From positions 1 to 35,634 of the forward strand of contig JALSJF010000002.1 of NCBI GenBank assembly GCA_026989505.1: a DNA stretch of 35,634 nucleotides, given 5' to 3'. Within the stretch, counting starts at the first letter, position 1; every line of letters starts with the position of its first letter. This document shows positions 9,865 to 18,266 of the stretch, piece after piece. The notes below the pieces were generated by a model. It ran no database searches and was not told the DNA's origin. It saw only the letters and a list, made by a program, of their open reading frames with translations. A program made the position numbers and the translations under genes. The stretch comes from Cyclobacteriaceae bacterium. Its GTDB lineage: Bacteria; Bacteroidota; Bacteroidia; Cytophagales; Cyclobacteriaceae.

Positions 9865-10829
9865 GCACTGCCCTTCTTTCCCCGTAAATATTCGCTGACC
9901 ATCCCCATAGCATAAGCACTTAACTGAATAGTTGCTGCCGCCACAGACAAAATCCCTACGACCAGGCTACGGTTCTTCCAGACACTGTCAATAAAAATCA
10001 GGAAATAGTACCCGGCATACAGGGCCAGCCCGAGGTAAAATAAAGGCCGGCAAACAAACCACGTACCCATTAGTGCCAACCAACCCAACAGAAAGAACAG
10101 CGGGAAAAAGTGCACCGGCTTAACCTCACCCGGGAAAAACCGCCCGACATTGATCCGTGCCCGGCCAAAAAAATGTAATTGCTTATAGAATTGCCCTAAA
10201 CTTGTCCTGCGTTTATGATAAACAAAGGCTTCCTCTATCAGCCCCACCTTAAAACCACTGTTGATAATCCGGATACTGAATTCGATATCCTCGCCCATAC
10301 GGGTAATGCAATAGCCCCCGGTTTTCTCATACACCTGCCGTGAAATGCCCATATTAAAGCTACGCGGGTGATAAGGGCCGGCATGTTGTTTGCGGCCCCG
10401 GATGCCCCCTGTGGTAAACACTGAAGTCATGGCATAGTTGATAGCTTTCTGCACCGGGGTAAAGGAGGCATCAGCCCGGTCGGGGCCGCCATAGGCATCC
10501 AGATAGTCCTTATTCAGGTGGTCTTCCACAATTTGCAGGTAATTGGCCGGGATGAGGCAATCCGAATCGAACACAATAAAATAGTCACCTTTGGCACGGG
10601 CAAAGCCATAGTTGCGGCTGAACCCCTGGCCACTGTTTTCTTTAACACAATACCGGATATCCAGCTTGCCGGCAAACCGCTCTACCTCCTTTTTACAGGT
10701 TATGGAGGAACCGTCCTCGACAATAATTACCTCAAAATTTTTCAGTGTCTGGCCGGCCAGGCTGGCCAATAATTCGGCTATTTCATCCGGGCGGTTATAT
10801 ACCGGTACAATAAGCGAATAAAAACGCAT
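9861..10829 (-). CDS. Family 2 glycosyltransferase
   Basis: This 322-aa protein has a GT-A fold N-terminus (SLIVPVYNRPDEI, VEDGSS near residue 38, and the metal/nucleotide-binding DSD at 88-90). The GEDIEFSIRI motif that usually carries the catalytic base is also present, followed by a hydrophobic C-terminal part with two to three membrane segments. It should transfer a sugar from a nucleotide donor to a lipid or polysaccharide acceptor at the inner membrane; the specificity is unknown. It is the last gene of a compact minus-strand run and overlaps the upstream glycosyltransferase gene by 1 bp. Confidence 0.9.
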   Translation of the reverse strand: MRFYSLIVPVYNRPDEIAELLASLAGQTLKNFEVIIVEDGSSITCKKEVERFAGKLDIRYCVKENSGQGFSRNYGFARAKGDYFIVFDSDCLIPANYLQIVEDHLNKDYLDAYGGPDRADASFTPVQKAINYAMTSVFTTGGIRGRKQHAGPYHPRSFNMGISRQVYEKTGGYCITRMGEDIEFSIRIINSGFKVGLIEEAFVYHKRRTSLGQFYKQLHFFGRARINVGRFFPGEVKPVHFFPLFFLLGWLALMGTWFVCRPLFYLGLALYAGYYFLIFIDSVWKNRSLVVGILSVAAATIQLSAYAMGMVSEYLRGKKGSA

Positions 10830-11794
10830 TATTCAACCCCGATGGTCTCAATTACCAGATACTCTTTCTTGCCTGCCGACTGCCGGGCCAGCAACTCGGC
10901 AATAAAGCCGGCCAAAAAAAGCTGCACCCCGATAACAATGGCCACCAGGGCAAGAAAAAACAGCGGTTGTTCCACCACCTCACGCTTTACCGGTATTTTG
11001 GCAAAATAAACAGCATCTATCTTCTGCCAGATAATCCACAAGGCCGAGACAAAGCCAAACAAAAACGACAACACCCCGAAAGTGCCGAAAAAATGCATCG
11101 GCCGCTTGCGGAACCTCGACACAAAGGTGATGGTCAGCAAATCGAGGAAGCCAAAAATAAAGCGCTCAAAGCCAAACTTGGTTTTGCCGTACTTCCGCTT
11201 TTGGTGGGTCACCACCTGTTCGGTTATTTTGGCAAACCCCTGCCATTTGGCAATTACCGGAATATAGCGGTGCATTTCGCCATAGAGGTTGATGTTTTTC
11301 ACCACCGGTTGCCGGTAGGCTTTGAGGCCACAATTAAAATCGTGTAGTTTGATGCCCGACATCCTGCGGGTAACCATATTAAAAAACCGCGAAGGGATGG
11401 TTTTGGACAGGGGGTCGTGGCGCTTTTTCTTCCATCCCGAAACAATGTCGTACCCTTCTTCTTTAACTTTCCGGTAGAGGGCCGGGATTTCATCGGGGTT
11501 GTCCTGCAAGTCGGCATCCATGGTAATTACCACCTCGCCCCGGGCGGCCTTAAAGCCGGTATCCAGCGCTGCCGATTTGCCGTAGTTGCGGTTAAAGCGG
11601 ATACCTTTAACCCGGTGGTTGGCACCGGCAAGTTGGGTGATTATTTGCCAGGAACTATCGTTGCTGCCGTCATCTATCAGGATAACCTCATAGTCCAGGC
11701 CGGCCATTTCGCTTACCCGGCCAATCCAGCTTACCAGCTCATTTAATGATTCTTCCTCATTATACAGAGGGACAACAACCGAGATATCTGTCAT
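10829..11794 (-). CDS. Family 2 glycosyltransferase, DPM1/polyprenyl-phosphate type
   Basis: This 321-aa protein carries SVVVPLYNEEESL, LIDDGSNDSS, the DADLQDNP metal-binding site (residues 93-100), and HRYIPVIAKWQG. Two long C-terminal membrane segments follow (about 230-255 and 270-295). This matches glycosyltransferases that load a sugar onto a polyprenyl phosphate carrier, such as the dolichol-phosphate-mannose-synthase-like or GtrB/ArnC group. It sits between a DUF4199 gene (7 bp upstream) and a second glycosyltransferase, so the pair may act on one envelope glycan. Confidence 0.92.
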   Translation of the reverse strand: MTDISVVVPLYNEEESLNELVSWIGRVSEMAGLDYEVILIDDGSNDSSWQIITQLAGANHRVKGIRFNRNYGKSAALDTGFKAARGEVVITMDADLQDNPDEIPALYRKVKEEGYDIVSGWKKKRHDPLSKTIPSRFFNMVTRRMSGIKLHDFNCGLKAYRQPVVKNINLYGEMHRYIPVIAKWQGFAKITEQVVTHQKRKYGKTKFGFERFIFGFLDLLTITFVSRFRKRPMHFFGTFGVLSFLFGFVSALWIIWQKIDAVYFAKIPVKREVVEQPLFFLALVAIVIGVQLFLAGFIAELLARQSAGKKEYLVIETIGVE

Positions 11795-11801
11795 TAATCT
11801 T

Positions 11802-12341
11802 TCAAATACTTAAATCGGGGTCAACCTTTTTGGTTATAGCCGCAACGATAAGACTGATTATAAAACCAAGAAATACAGCCCCTAAAACACTGAATACAAA
11901 GCCTAACTCAGGGTTTTGAAATTTAGACATTATCCCTAAAGCAGCATCAATCTGCTCCTCCGTCATTCCCTGAGATTCCCATATACCAATCATTTTGTCC
12001 ATCATTTGCTCATAAAAATCCGGAACAATAAACTTTGTATATATGTAGCTAAAAATGCCCGAAACGATAGATGAAACAAGTGCAATAAGGGTGCCAAGGG
12101 CCAACCCTTGATTGTAGCTCATAAATCCATCACCTTCTTTTTTAAATTCATTGTTCGCCAAAAATAAAATGATGATAAAGGGAAGATATCCAAGCCATCC
12201 AACGGCTGAGTTACCCACCAAATCAGCCATAACAATGACCATAAAAAAGGCTATTGATATTATCCCGGCAATAAAGCCCCACTTAAGTGCTACTTGCTTA
12301 ATCGATATTGGTTCGAGTTCTTCATTTTGCATTTCTTCCAT
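11802..12341 (-). CDS. DUF4199 membrane protein (first of two)
   Basis: This 179-aa protein has four hydrophobic segments (about residues 12-35, 43-60, 78-100 and 147-170), a charged N-terminus and a short hydrophilic linker rich in Met/Asp/Glu. This is the size and layout of DUF4199 proteins, which are frequent in Bacteroidota and of unknown function. It lies 11 bp downstream of a second gene of the same family and 7 bp upstream of a glycosyltransferase gene. It is probably co-transcribed and inner-membrane located. Confidence 0.8.
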   Translation of the reverse strand: MEEMQNEELEPISIKQVALKWGFIAGIISIAFFMVIVMADLVGNSAVGWLGYLPFIIILFLANNEFKKEGDGFMSYNQGLALGTLIALVSSIVSGIFSYIYTKFIVPDFYEQMMDKMIGIWESQGMTEEQIDAALGIMSKFQNPELGFVFSVLGAVFLGFIISLIVAAITKKVDPDLSI

Positions 12342-12352
12342 AGTTGTTTTGG

Positions 12353-12892
12353 TTAGTTTACACGTTGCTGCCTGAACAGTACAGCCAATATTATGGTTAA
12401 AAATAGACCAATTGGCATACTTTTCAAAAGATAATCAACAGCAAGATGCACCGGTCGCGTTTCCGGCAATTGCGCCAGGGTTTCGTTAAATGTCTTTTCA
12501 CTTATGGTTTCGATAAACAAGGCCTTGTTGGCTTGCAACTGGCCGGTAGCTATACGGATATATTCGGCCAGAAAATGGGTAGTCTCAATGGCGCTGAAGG
12601 TAAAGATAAACAAGGAGGCACCCAAGGCCATAATGCTATAGGCAATCATGCCCATGGTCATACCCTGCCAGAAATGCAGGATACCGCCACTGTATTGTTC
12701 TTTAAATTCTTTGAAACTAACAAAAACAAAAATGATATACAGCGGAATACGGGCATCGAGAATTGGGTTAAGCAACAAGGGATGGCGCCCCAGATAGTAT
12801 AACACCACCAGGGCCAGGATATTCATGGCTGCCCCGATAAACCCATATTTAAAGGGCACCAGAAAAAGCGGGTTTTTTGTTTTGAGTATCAA
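12353..12892 (-). CDS. DUF4199 membrane protein (second of two)
   Basis: This 179-aa membrane protein has the same length and four-segment layout as its neighbour at 11802-12341, suggesting an old tandem duplication with strong divergence. The N-terminus resembles other DUF4199 proteins (PFKYGFIGAAMNILALVVLYYLG). A hydrophilic stretch of about 45 residues separates the third and fourth segments. It overlaps the upstream dihydroorotase-like gene by 4 bp, so translational coupling is likely. The function is not known. Confidence 0.8.
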   Translation of the reverse strand: MILKTKNPLFLVPFKYGFIGAAMNILALVVLYYLGRHPLLLNPILDARIPLYIIFVFVSFKEFKEQYSGGILHFWQGMTMGMIAYSIMALGASLFIFTFSAIETTHFLAEYIRIATGQLQANKALFIETISEKTFNETLAQLPETRPVHLAVDYLLKSMPIGLFLTIILAVLFRQQRVN

Positions 12893-14148
12893 AATTGCTG
12901 AAATTGTCCGTTATTGGCTACCGCCAGCACTTTGCCGGTAACTTCCTGGCCAAACAAAGGTGAGTTAGCCGATTTAGAGAGGTTGGTGCGGGCATCATAC
13001 TGCCATTTTTCGGCCGGCCGGAAGAGGGTAAGGTTAGCCACAGCCCCTTTGTCAATCACCGGTCCGGGCAAGCCCAAAACTGCCCGTGGGCCAGTGGTTA
13101 GCCTGGTCAGCAGCAGTTCTAAGGGCACCCTGTCCTGTAACATCAGCACCATGGGCAGCGCCACCTGCATATTGTTCATACCACAGGCAGCCTGGTCAAA
13201 TTCCAGGTTTTTACTTTCTTCATCCTGCGGCTGGTGGGCCGAAACCAGGGCATCTATGGTACCATCAAGGAGCCCTTTCACCAGGGCCTTTATGTCTTTG
13301 GCGGTACGCAGGGGCGGGCTCACTTTAAAGTTGCTGTCAAACTCAAGGATATTGTCATCGGTATAAAGCAGTTGGTGGATGGCCACATCACAGGTTACCT
13401 GCAGGCCTTTCTTTTTGGCCCTTCTGATTAGCGCCACCGATTTAGCCGTAGAAATATTGGCGAGGTGCAGCTTGCCCCCGGTGTATTCCAGTAGCTGTAA
13501 ATCACGGGCCACGGCAATGTCCTCGGCCAGGGCCGGAACACCTTTCATGCCCAGCAGGGCGCTGTTAACCCCTTCGTTCATTACCCCGAAACGGCTCAGC
13601 CACTGCTCCTGCGGCCGGTCGATTACCAGGCCGTTGAATTTTTGTACATATTGCAGGCTTTTGCGCAGTAAGTCGGTATTCCACAGCGGTACCAGGCCAT
13701 CGGAAAAGGCTACCGCCCCGGCTGCCTGCAAATCAAGGATTTCTGTGAAATTTTCCCCCGCGGTATCCTTAGAGATGGCTGCCACAGGCCATAGTTGTAC
13801 CAACGAATTACGGTTGCCTCGTTTTATATACTCAATGTCATTTTTGGCCTGGATTACCGGCCGGGTATTGGGCAACACCGCTATTTCGGTAAAGCCACCG
13901 GCCATAGCTACCGCGCGGCCGGTAGTAAGGTCTTCTTTATGTTCTTCTCCCGGATCACAAAAATTGGCCTGCAAATCAAACCAGCCCGGAGTGAGGATGG
14001 CCCCCTTACCGTCAACCACCTGCCCTGCCCGGTACCTTGTGCTGCCAATGGCGGCAATTTCCCCGTCTTCTATCAGAACATTAACCTTTTTCCGGTGATG
14101 CGGAGATTGCGGGTCAAGAATTTTTACCTCGGACAGGAGTATCGTCAT
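12889..14148 (-). CDS. pyrC: Dihydroorotase homologue, apparently without the zinc site
   Basis: This 419-aa amidohydrolase-family protein is clearly of the dihydroorotase type (GWFDL..., DPGEEHKEDLTTGRAVAMAGGFTE, LPNTRPV). Active enzymes cyclise carbamoyl-aspartate to dihydroorotate in pyrimidine synthesis. They use an HxH motif, a substrate-binding Arg and a TDHAPH motif. Here HxH reads QAN (residues 60-62), the Arg position is Cys64, and TDHAPH is replaced by SAHQPQ. This predicts an inactive or repurposed protein, comparable in principle to non-catalytic PyrC' subunits that support aspartate transcarbamoylase assembly. It sits 1 bp after the BatA-like gene and overlaps the next gene by 4 bp. 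Confidence 0.9.
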   Translation of the reverse strand: MTILLSEVKILDPQSPHHRKKVNVLIEDGEIAAIGSTRYRAGQVVDGKGAILTPGWFDLQANFCDPGEEHKEDLTTGRAVAMAGGFTEIAVLPNTRPVIQAKNDIEYIKRGNRNSLVQLWPVAAISKDTAGENFTEILDLQAAGAVAFSDGLVPLWNTDLLRKSLQYVQKFNGLVIDRPQEQWLSRFGVMNEGVNSALLGMKGVPALAEDIAVARDLQLLEYTGGKLHLANISTAKSVALIRRAKKKGLQVTCDVAIHQLLYTDDNILEFDSNFKVSPPLRTAKDIKALVKGLLDGTIDALVSAHQPQDEESKNLEFDQAACGMNNMQVALPMVLMLQDRVPLELLLTRLTTGPRAVLGLPGPVIDKGAVANLTLFRPAEKWQYDARTNLSKSANSPLFGQEVTGKVLAVANNGQFQQF

Positions 14149-14149
14149 G

Positions 14150-16147
14150 CTACAGTAGTCGTATCAAAAGTGCTTCTATCAGCAAAAATAGTAAAGCCAG
14201 GGCAAGAAAGTAGCGCCAAAGGGCAATACCCTGAAATTCATGGGTAATTTTTCCGATGATTTCATCCTGGCCGGCCCCGGCAATCAGGGTATAATCAAAA
14301 CCCTTGAAGGCCTTTCGTAACCCTGTTTCCGGCAGGGGTTTAATATCCGATTCCCCGGTTTCCAGGTTCAGGGCAATGGTAGGCTGCGGGCCGGTTATAT
14401 TGCCGGTCTCTACCCGGTAATGGCCGGCCTCCATACTTTCCCCCGGCAGCATCATCACTACCTTGCCCCCCTTGATTTTCTGGTCGGGAATGAACTCCCG
14501 GCCGTCTTTCACTAACTTTATGATGGCTTTTGCCTGCAATCCGGCCACCGGCAAGGTGATTTCCTGCTCACTTAGCCGGTGGAACAGGGGCGAAAAATTT
14601 TGCCGGCTGTTAGCAGCAATACGGTACATTACCGGCACAAACAAAGCATTGACCGGAAAGCCCGCGTAATCATCTGCCAGCGGGGATGCCACAACAAACA
14701 ACCCGGCCGACACTTCCGACAAATAGGGGCGGCCATCAATAAATTTCAGCAGGGCGTTGCGGTCGCTGCCCCAACCCCAAACAGCTTTGGCGGCAGGCAT
14801 AGTAACATCGTCTTGCTTGTCTGCCAGGATATTGGCAAAAAACGGGCGGGTAAAGTCAGGGGGCTGCAAAGGCACTTTGTCAGCGGTTAAATTGGCCTCC
14901 TGTAGCCTGCCAATGAGTACCCGGTAAGCCGTTAAGGACGGGTTGGCAGCCGGCACAATCAAAATGCTGGCGCCCTGCTGGTGGTAGGTAGCCAACCGCA
15001 GGGCCAGGCCCTGGTCAAGCCGGGCCACCTGGTTTAAAACAATCAGATCAGCCTCGTCAAGCAGCCGGTAGTCGATAGTGCCTGCCGGCATACTGTGTAG
15101 CTCAAATAACGTTTCGTTACCGTACACAGCCGTGACATAAGGGCTGGGGTCATCCCCCAATACCTGGGCCACCTTCACCCTGGTAGCCGATTCAAGGGTA
15201 AAGAACAAGGTATTGTCGAAAGCAACCGGATAGTCTTCAATAACTATCCGGCCGGGCTGCCGGCTACGGGCATCATGGCCAATAGTAAACGTTAGGTCAA
15301 CCGGCTGGCGGGCCGGCACTGAAGCCGAGGTAACCGATAGCTGCCGGTCGGCCATAAACACTTTTACCGGGATATTATCAATAGCTTCATCGGCATAATT
15401 TTTCAGCCGCACGATCAGGTTGGTTTTGCTTTTATTCAATTCAAACGGGTTGCTGATAAAAGCCGTATCCACTACCAGGTTGGTATAGGTAGCAAAGGTT
15501 ACCGGTAGCAATAGCAGATGCACAGTGGAGTCAACAGCTAGCTCCCCGGGCTTCAGGGTGGCTTGCTGAAAATCGGAAATCAATAAAATTTCCCCGGGAG
15601 GCATACCTTCGTGTGTTTGCTTAAACCTGGCCAGTATTTCTGTCAGCGGCCGGGTTTGGGCGGTAAATTTTATTTCTTCGAGATAATTTTTAGCCTCCTG
15701 CTTGCCTACGTATAAATAGGCCGACTTTATATCATAGGCTGTCTGGATAATAAATTCGGTACCTCCGGGGTACAGGTCGATCATCCTGCCGGCTACGGCT
15801 TTGGCCAGTGCCAACCCTGATTCATCCTGTGCCACCCTGTTAGACATACTGTAGGAATTATCAATAAAAACACCTACCCTGCCGGCTTTTAAGCCAGAGG
15901 TATTGGGGGGGATAAGGGTAGGCTGGGCAAAGGCCAGGACCAAAAATATGATGAAAAATATACGGGCCAGTAAAATGAGCAGGTGTTTGAGGTTGTAGAA
16001 AGAACGGGTGGCCTCCTTAACCTGGTGCAGGAGCCGGGTGTTGGAATAATACACCTTTTTCGTTCTGCGGAAATCAAAAAGGTGGATAATAATCGGAATA
16101 GCTATTGCCGCCAGGCCATACAAAAAAGAAGGGTGCAAAAAGCTCAT
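14150..16147 (-). CDS. BatA-like protein: double-membrane N-terminus plus vWA-like domain
   Basis: This 665-aa protein opens with the N-terminal double-transmembrane region typical of Bacteroidota BatA-type proteins (FLHPSFLYGLAAIAIPIIIHLF and a second span near residues 55-75). A vWA-like domain follows with a MIDAS motif DNSYS at residues 96-100. The middle is a long extracytoplasmic region, and a final hydrophobic segment lies at the C-terminus. The family is tied to aerotolerance (Bat) and to MoxR-ATPase systems, but no MoxR gene is present here. It is the first gene of the compact run down to 9861. The exact role is unknown. Confidence 0.87.
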   Translation of the reverse strand: MSFLHPSFLYGLAAIAIPIIIHLFDFRRTKKVYYSNTRLLHQVKEATRSFYNLKHLLILLARIFFIIFLVLAFAQPTLIPPNTSGLKAGRVGVFIDNSYSMSNRVAQDESGLALAKAVAGRMIDLYPGGTEFIIQTAYDIKSAYLYVGKQEAKNYLEEIKFTAQTRPLTEILARFKQTHEGMPPGEILLISDFQQATLKPGELAVDSTVHLLLLPVTFATYTNLVVDTAFISNPFELNKSKTNLIVRLKNYADEAIDNIPVKVFMADRQLSVTSASVPARQPVDLTFTIGHDARSRQPGRIVIEDYPVAFDNTLFFTLESATRVKVAQVLGDDPSPYVTAVYGNETLFELHSMPAGTIDYRLLDEADLIVLNQVARLDQGLALRLATYHQQGASILIVPAANPSLTAYRVLIGRLQEANLTADKVPLQPPDFTRPFFANILADKQDDVTMPAAKAVWGWGSDRNALLKFIDGRPYLSEVSAGLFVVASPLADDYAGFPVNALFVPVMYRIAANSRQNFSPLFHRLSEQEITLPVAGLQAKAIIKLVKDGREFIPDQKIKGGKVVMMLPGESMEAGHYRVETGNITGPQPTIALNLETGESDIKPLPETGLRKAFKGFDYTLIAGAGQDEIIGKITHEFQGIALWRYFLALALLFLLIEALLIRLL

Positions 16148-16210
16148 GCCATATTATTTATGCTGCCACTAAAATACATTATGCCGGTTAAACCTGGGGC
16201 TTACCCCGGA

Positions 16211-16245
16211 TTATTCACGATTTTCGTGAAGAATGACGTAAATTA
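16211..16245 (+). repeat. Palindromic repeat, family A copy 1
   Basis: TTCACGA-TTT-TCGTGAA (16214-16230) is followed by GAATGACGTAAATTA. A copy in the same orientation lies at 23470-23504, and the two match at about 30 of 35 positions. The three central bases differ (TTT versus AAA) while both arms are unchanged. Here the repeat covers the stop codon and last codons of the membrane-protein gene at 16215. Confidence 0.7.
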
Positions 16246-17549
16246 AAAATAAATTGTTTGGCATTGCTCCAGGCAAGCACCAGTAGAATGGCATAAAATG
16301 GCATTAACGGCACCTTGTACCTGAATAGCGTGCCGAAATTATAGGTAGAAATACCTACGGCAAAAGCAAACGTGAACGAAAACACCAGGGCAAACCAGGC
16401 GGCCGGGCTCTGCAGGATGTTTATCCTGAACCTGATCATCCGGAAAAGGATAATAATGGTAATAATCAACAAGGTAAGGCCCTCCAGCGAAGCTACCAGC
16501 ATCAACGGGTTGCGCACTTCCCACAAGTAAGGCCTGAACAACGAAACATTGATAGCAGCCGGGGCCAGGCGGATCATACTGGGCAGGGAGCCATCAAAAT
16601 CGCCCAGGTCATAGCGGCTACCGGCATTGCGCCCTGTCCAGCGGCCAATATCATAAGCCGTAATGCGGGCTGTTTCGGCCAGGTTGGCGATAGAATAACG
16701 TGGGGAACTCTCCCCTACTTTGTAAACAATAAAGGCCGACAAGGCCATAATAAACACCATGGTAAACGGGGCAATAAGAATACGGGCCATTTTATTCGGC
16801 ACTTTCTTTATCATCACAAAGTAGCCCCAGATCATGGCCGCAGGAATAAAACTCAAAACAATGTATTCCTTGATGCTAAAGGCAAAAAACAAGGAACCCA
16901 ATAACACCAGCAGCCACAACCAGGGCCTGCGCTGCCAGTACAGCAAATGGATTACCGCAGCGGTACTCCACCCCAGCAAGCCAAAAGTAACCGAATCTTT
17001 AAGGATGCCCGAGCCCCAGAAGATAGTGGAAGGGATAAACAATATAGCGAGGGCCAGGCCAAAAACATGGGCCGGAAACAACCTGCAAAAAGCCATGTAC
17101 ATGGCCCAAAGACCGGAAAAAGAGAACAGGGCAAATAAAAAGGCCGTACCGGCATAGGTACCCCCGGTAAGGATGGCAAACACCCCGGCAATACGAACCA
17201 CCATATAAGCCGGAGGGTCACTGTACATCCAGATACGCGAAGCATACGCGTACACGCCTCCATCATAATTAGTATCGTTGAAGATCAGCCGGAAAGCGAT
17301 GGCGGGGTCATCATAAAAAGCCTCATAAATATGTTTTGCCCCGTGGGTGAAATAACCAAAGGTATCGCCCCCGCCATAATAAAACTGGTAGAGTGCCCCC
17401 AGGGCTACAGCCCCGGCCATCTTGAAGATCAGGGCCGGCAAATAATACTGCTTGTTTTCTTCATAGGTAACCCAGGGCCGCACCAGGTAGGCAACACCCA
17501 CAATCAGCAGGGCAATAACCGGGGCAATTAATAAATCGAGGTAGTCCAT
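16215..17549 (-). CDS. Large multipass membrane protein, possibly GT-C type
   Basis: This 444-aa protein has about ten to eleven membrane segments. An early extracytoplasmic loop carries YYGGGDTFGYFTHG (about residues 58-71), whose acidic residue after the first spans recalls GT-C glycosyltransferases that use lipid-linked sugars. I do not recognise a specific family, so this is only a suggestion. Its 3' end overlaps a palindromic repeat, so the last residues (HSSRKS) may have been set by that repeat. It ends 67 bp before the BatA-like gene on the same strand, and nearby glycosyltransferases fit an envelope-glycan role. Confidence 0.7.
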   Translation of the reverse strand: MDYLDLLIAPVIALLIVGVAYLVRPWVTYEENKQYYLPALIFKMAGAVALGALYQFYYGGGDTFGYFTHGAKHIYEAFYDDPAIAFRLIFNDTNYDGGVYAYASRIWMYSDPPAYMVVRIAGVFAILTGGTYAGTAFLFALFSFSGLWAMYMAFCRLFPAHVFGLALAILFIPSTIFWGSGILKDSVTFGLLGWSTAAVIHLLYWQRRPWLWLLVLLGSLFFAFSIKEYIVLSFIPAAMIWGYFVMIKKVPNKMARILIAPFTMVFIMALSAFIVYKVGESSPRYSIANLAETARITAYDIGRWTGRNAGSRYDLGDFDGSLPSMIRLAPAAINVSLFRPYLWEVRNPLMLVASLEGLTLLIITIIILFRMIRFRINILQSPAAWFALVFSFTFAFAVGISTYNFGTLFRYKVPLMPFYAILLVLAWSNAKQFIFNLRHSSRKS

Positions 17550-17694
17550 GAAACCGTGGCCATTGGTGGCAAATGTACAAATAAGCTGTTATTTTACTGT
17601 TGTATTACTAGCAGGCCATTAGCAACTGTAACAAAAACACGCATATATCAGAGTATTTGGTTGGCCCTGCTATCAAATACACCAATTATTACTG

Positions 17695-17709
17695 TTTACG
17701 GATAGTTAT
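17695..17709 (+). repeat. 14-bp inverted repeat, left copy
   Basis: TTACGGATAGTTAT (17696-17709) recurs in inverted orientation at 23198-23211. The two copies bracket the AT-rich segment holding the candidate peptide locus. The left copy also contains the stop codon of the small HTH gene. A 14-bp match could arise by chance in a window of this size, so the position is the main reason to note it. Confidence 0.55.
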
Positions 17710-17939
17710 TTATTTTTTTGGAACTTAATTCTCATCCTGCCCTCCGGTTCATAAACATAACTATTTCTGTTTCCATCCCATTTGATTGGTGCACCCAATT
17801 CCTTCATAAGTCCAAGAAATTCGTAAAGGGTGCTTTCAGAGATTTCGAGTTTGGCGGCTAGTTCGGAAGGTTTGCCAGTGGCTTTCATACTAATGAGCCT
17901 ATCTATCCTGGAAAAACGATAAAAGAACTTTCTTGGCAT
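17706..17939 (-). CDS. Small winged-helix/HTH DNA-binding protein
   Basis: This 77-aa protein looks like a single HTH unit: RIDRLISMKATGKPSELAAKLEISESTLYEFLGLMKELG (residues 11-49) has the pattern of HTH_11/DeoR-type N-terminal domains, followed by a short basic beta-wing (RNSYVYEPEGRMRIKF). It has no effector domain. Stand-alone HTH proteins of this size often accompany secondary-metabolite or mobile loci in Bacteroidota, but I cannot assign a target. It lies on the same strand as the peptide operon, 327 bp beyond its last gene, within the same AT-rich segment. Whether it regulates the operon is inference. Confidence 0.7.
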   Translation of the reverse strand: MPRKFFYRFSRIDRLISMKATGKPSELAAKLEISESTLYEFLGLMKELGAPIKWDGNRNSYVYEPEGRMRIKFQKNK

Positions 17940-18266
17940 AAGAACATATTAGGCACGATATATCACAAAAGTCAAATCAAACAAACAGGTGAATTGTTTT
18001 CAACAACGGTCAGATTAGAATCAATATTAATAATAACAAATGACTTAGTAAACTTATTACCGTTTTTTTTCACAACCAAGTATCCTGGCAGGCATAGAAA
18101 TAATAGCTGTACCTCACTACTGACCGACTTGATGTTTTAGCCTGTTTTTAAAGTAGCGACTAGTTACTGGCTTGATCAACAATACTCTTCAGGTTACCCA
18201 GTGCCGGATATGCATCGCACTATCCACGGAGAAAACAGTCGCATTCATTTTTATTTTTTGTTGTGC
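17940..18266. other. 327-bp gene-free AT-rich stretch
   Basis: I see no convincing coding frame, RNA or terminator here. It must hold the promoter of the HTH gene (reading leftwards from 17939) and the 3' end of the operon's last gene. A short T8 run at 18063-18070 lacks a proper stem. Confidence 0.6.

Noticed and set aside
12914-14098. Several long plus-strand open frames opposite the dihydroorotase-like gene, up to 239 codons
   Set aside because: They are antisense shadows of a well-supported gene, have low-complexity Ser/Arg/Pro-rich translations and no family pattern.
16215-17549. Confident glycosyltransferase family 39 assignment
   Set aside because: Only a GGGDTFGYF loop and multipass topology support it; kept as a membrane protein with a possible GT-C link.
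18155-18215. Very short minus-strand frame (about 19 codons) downstream of the operon as a second peptide
   Set aside because: Too short, no context signal and no resemblance to the 62-aa peptide.
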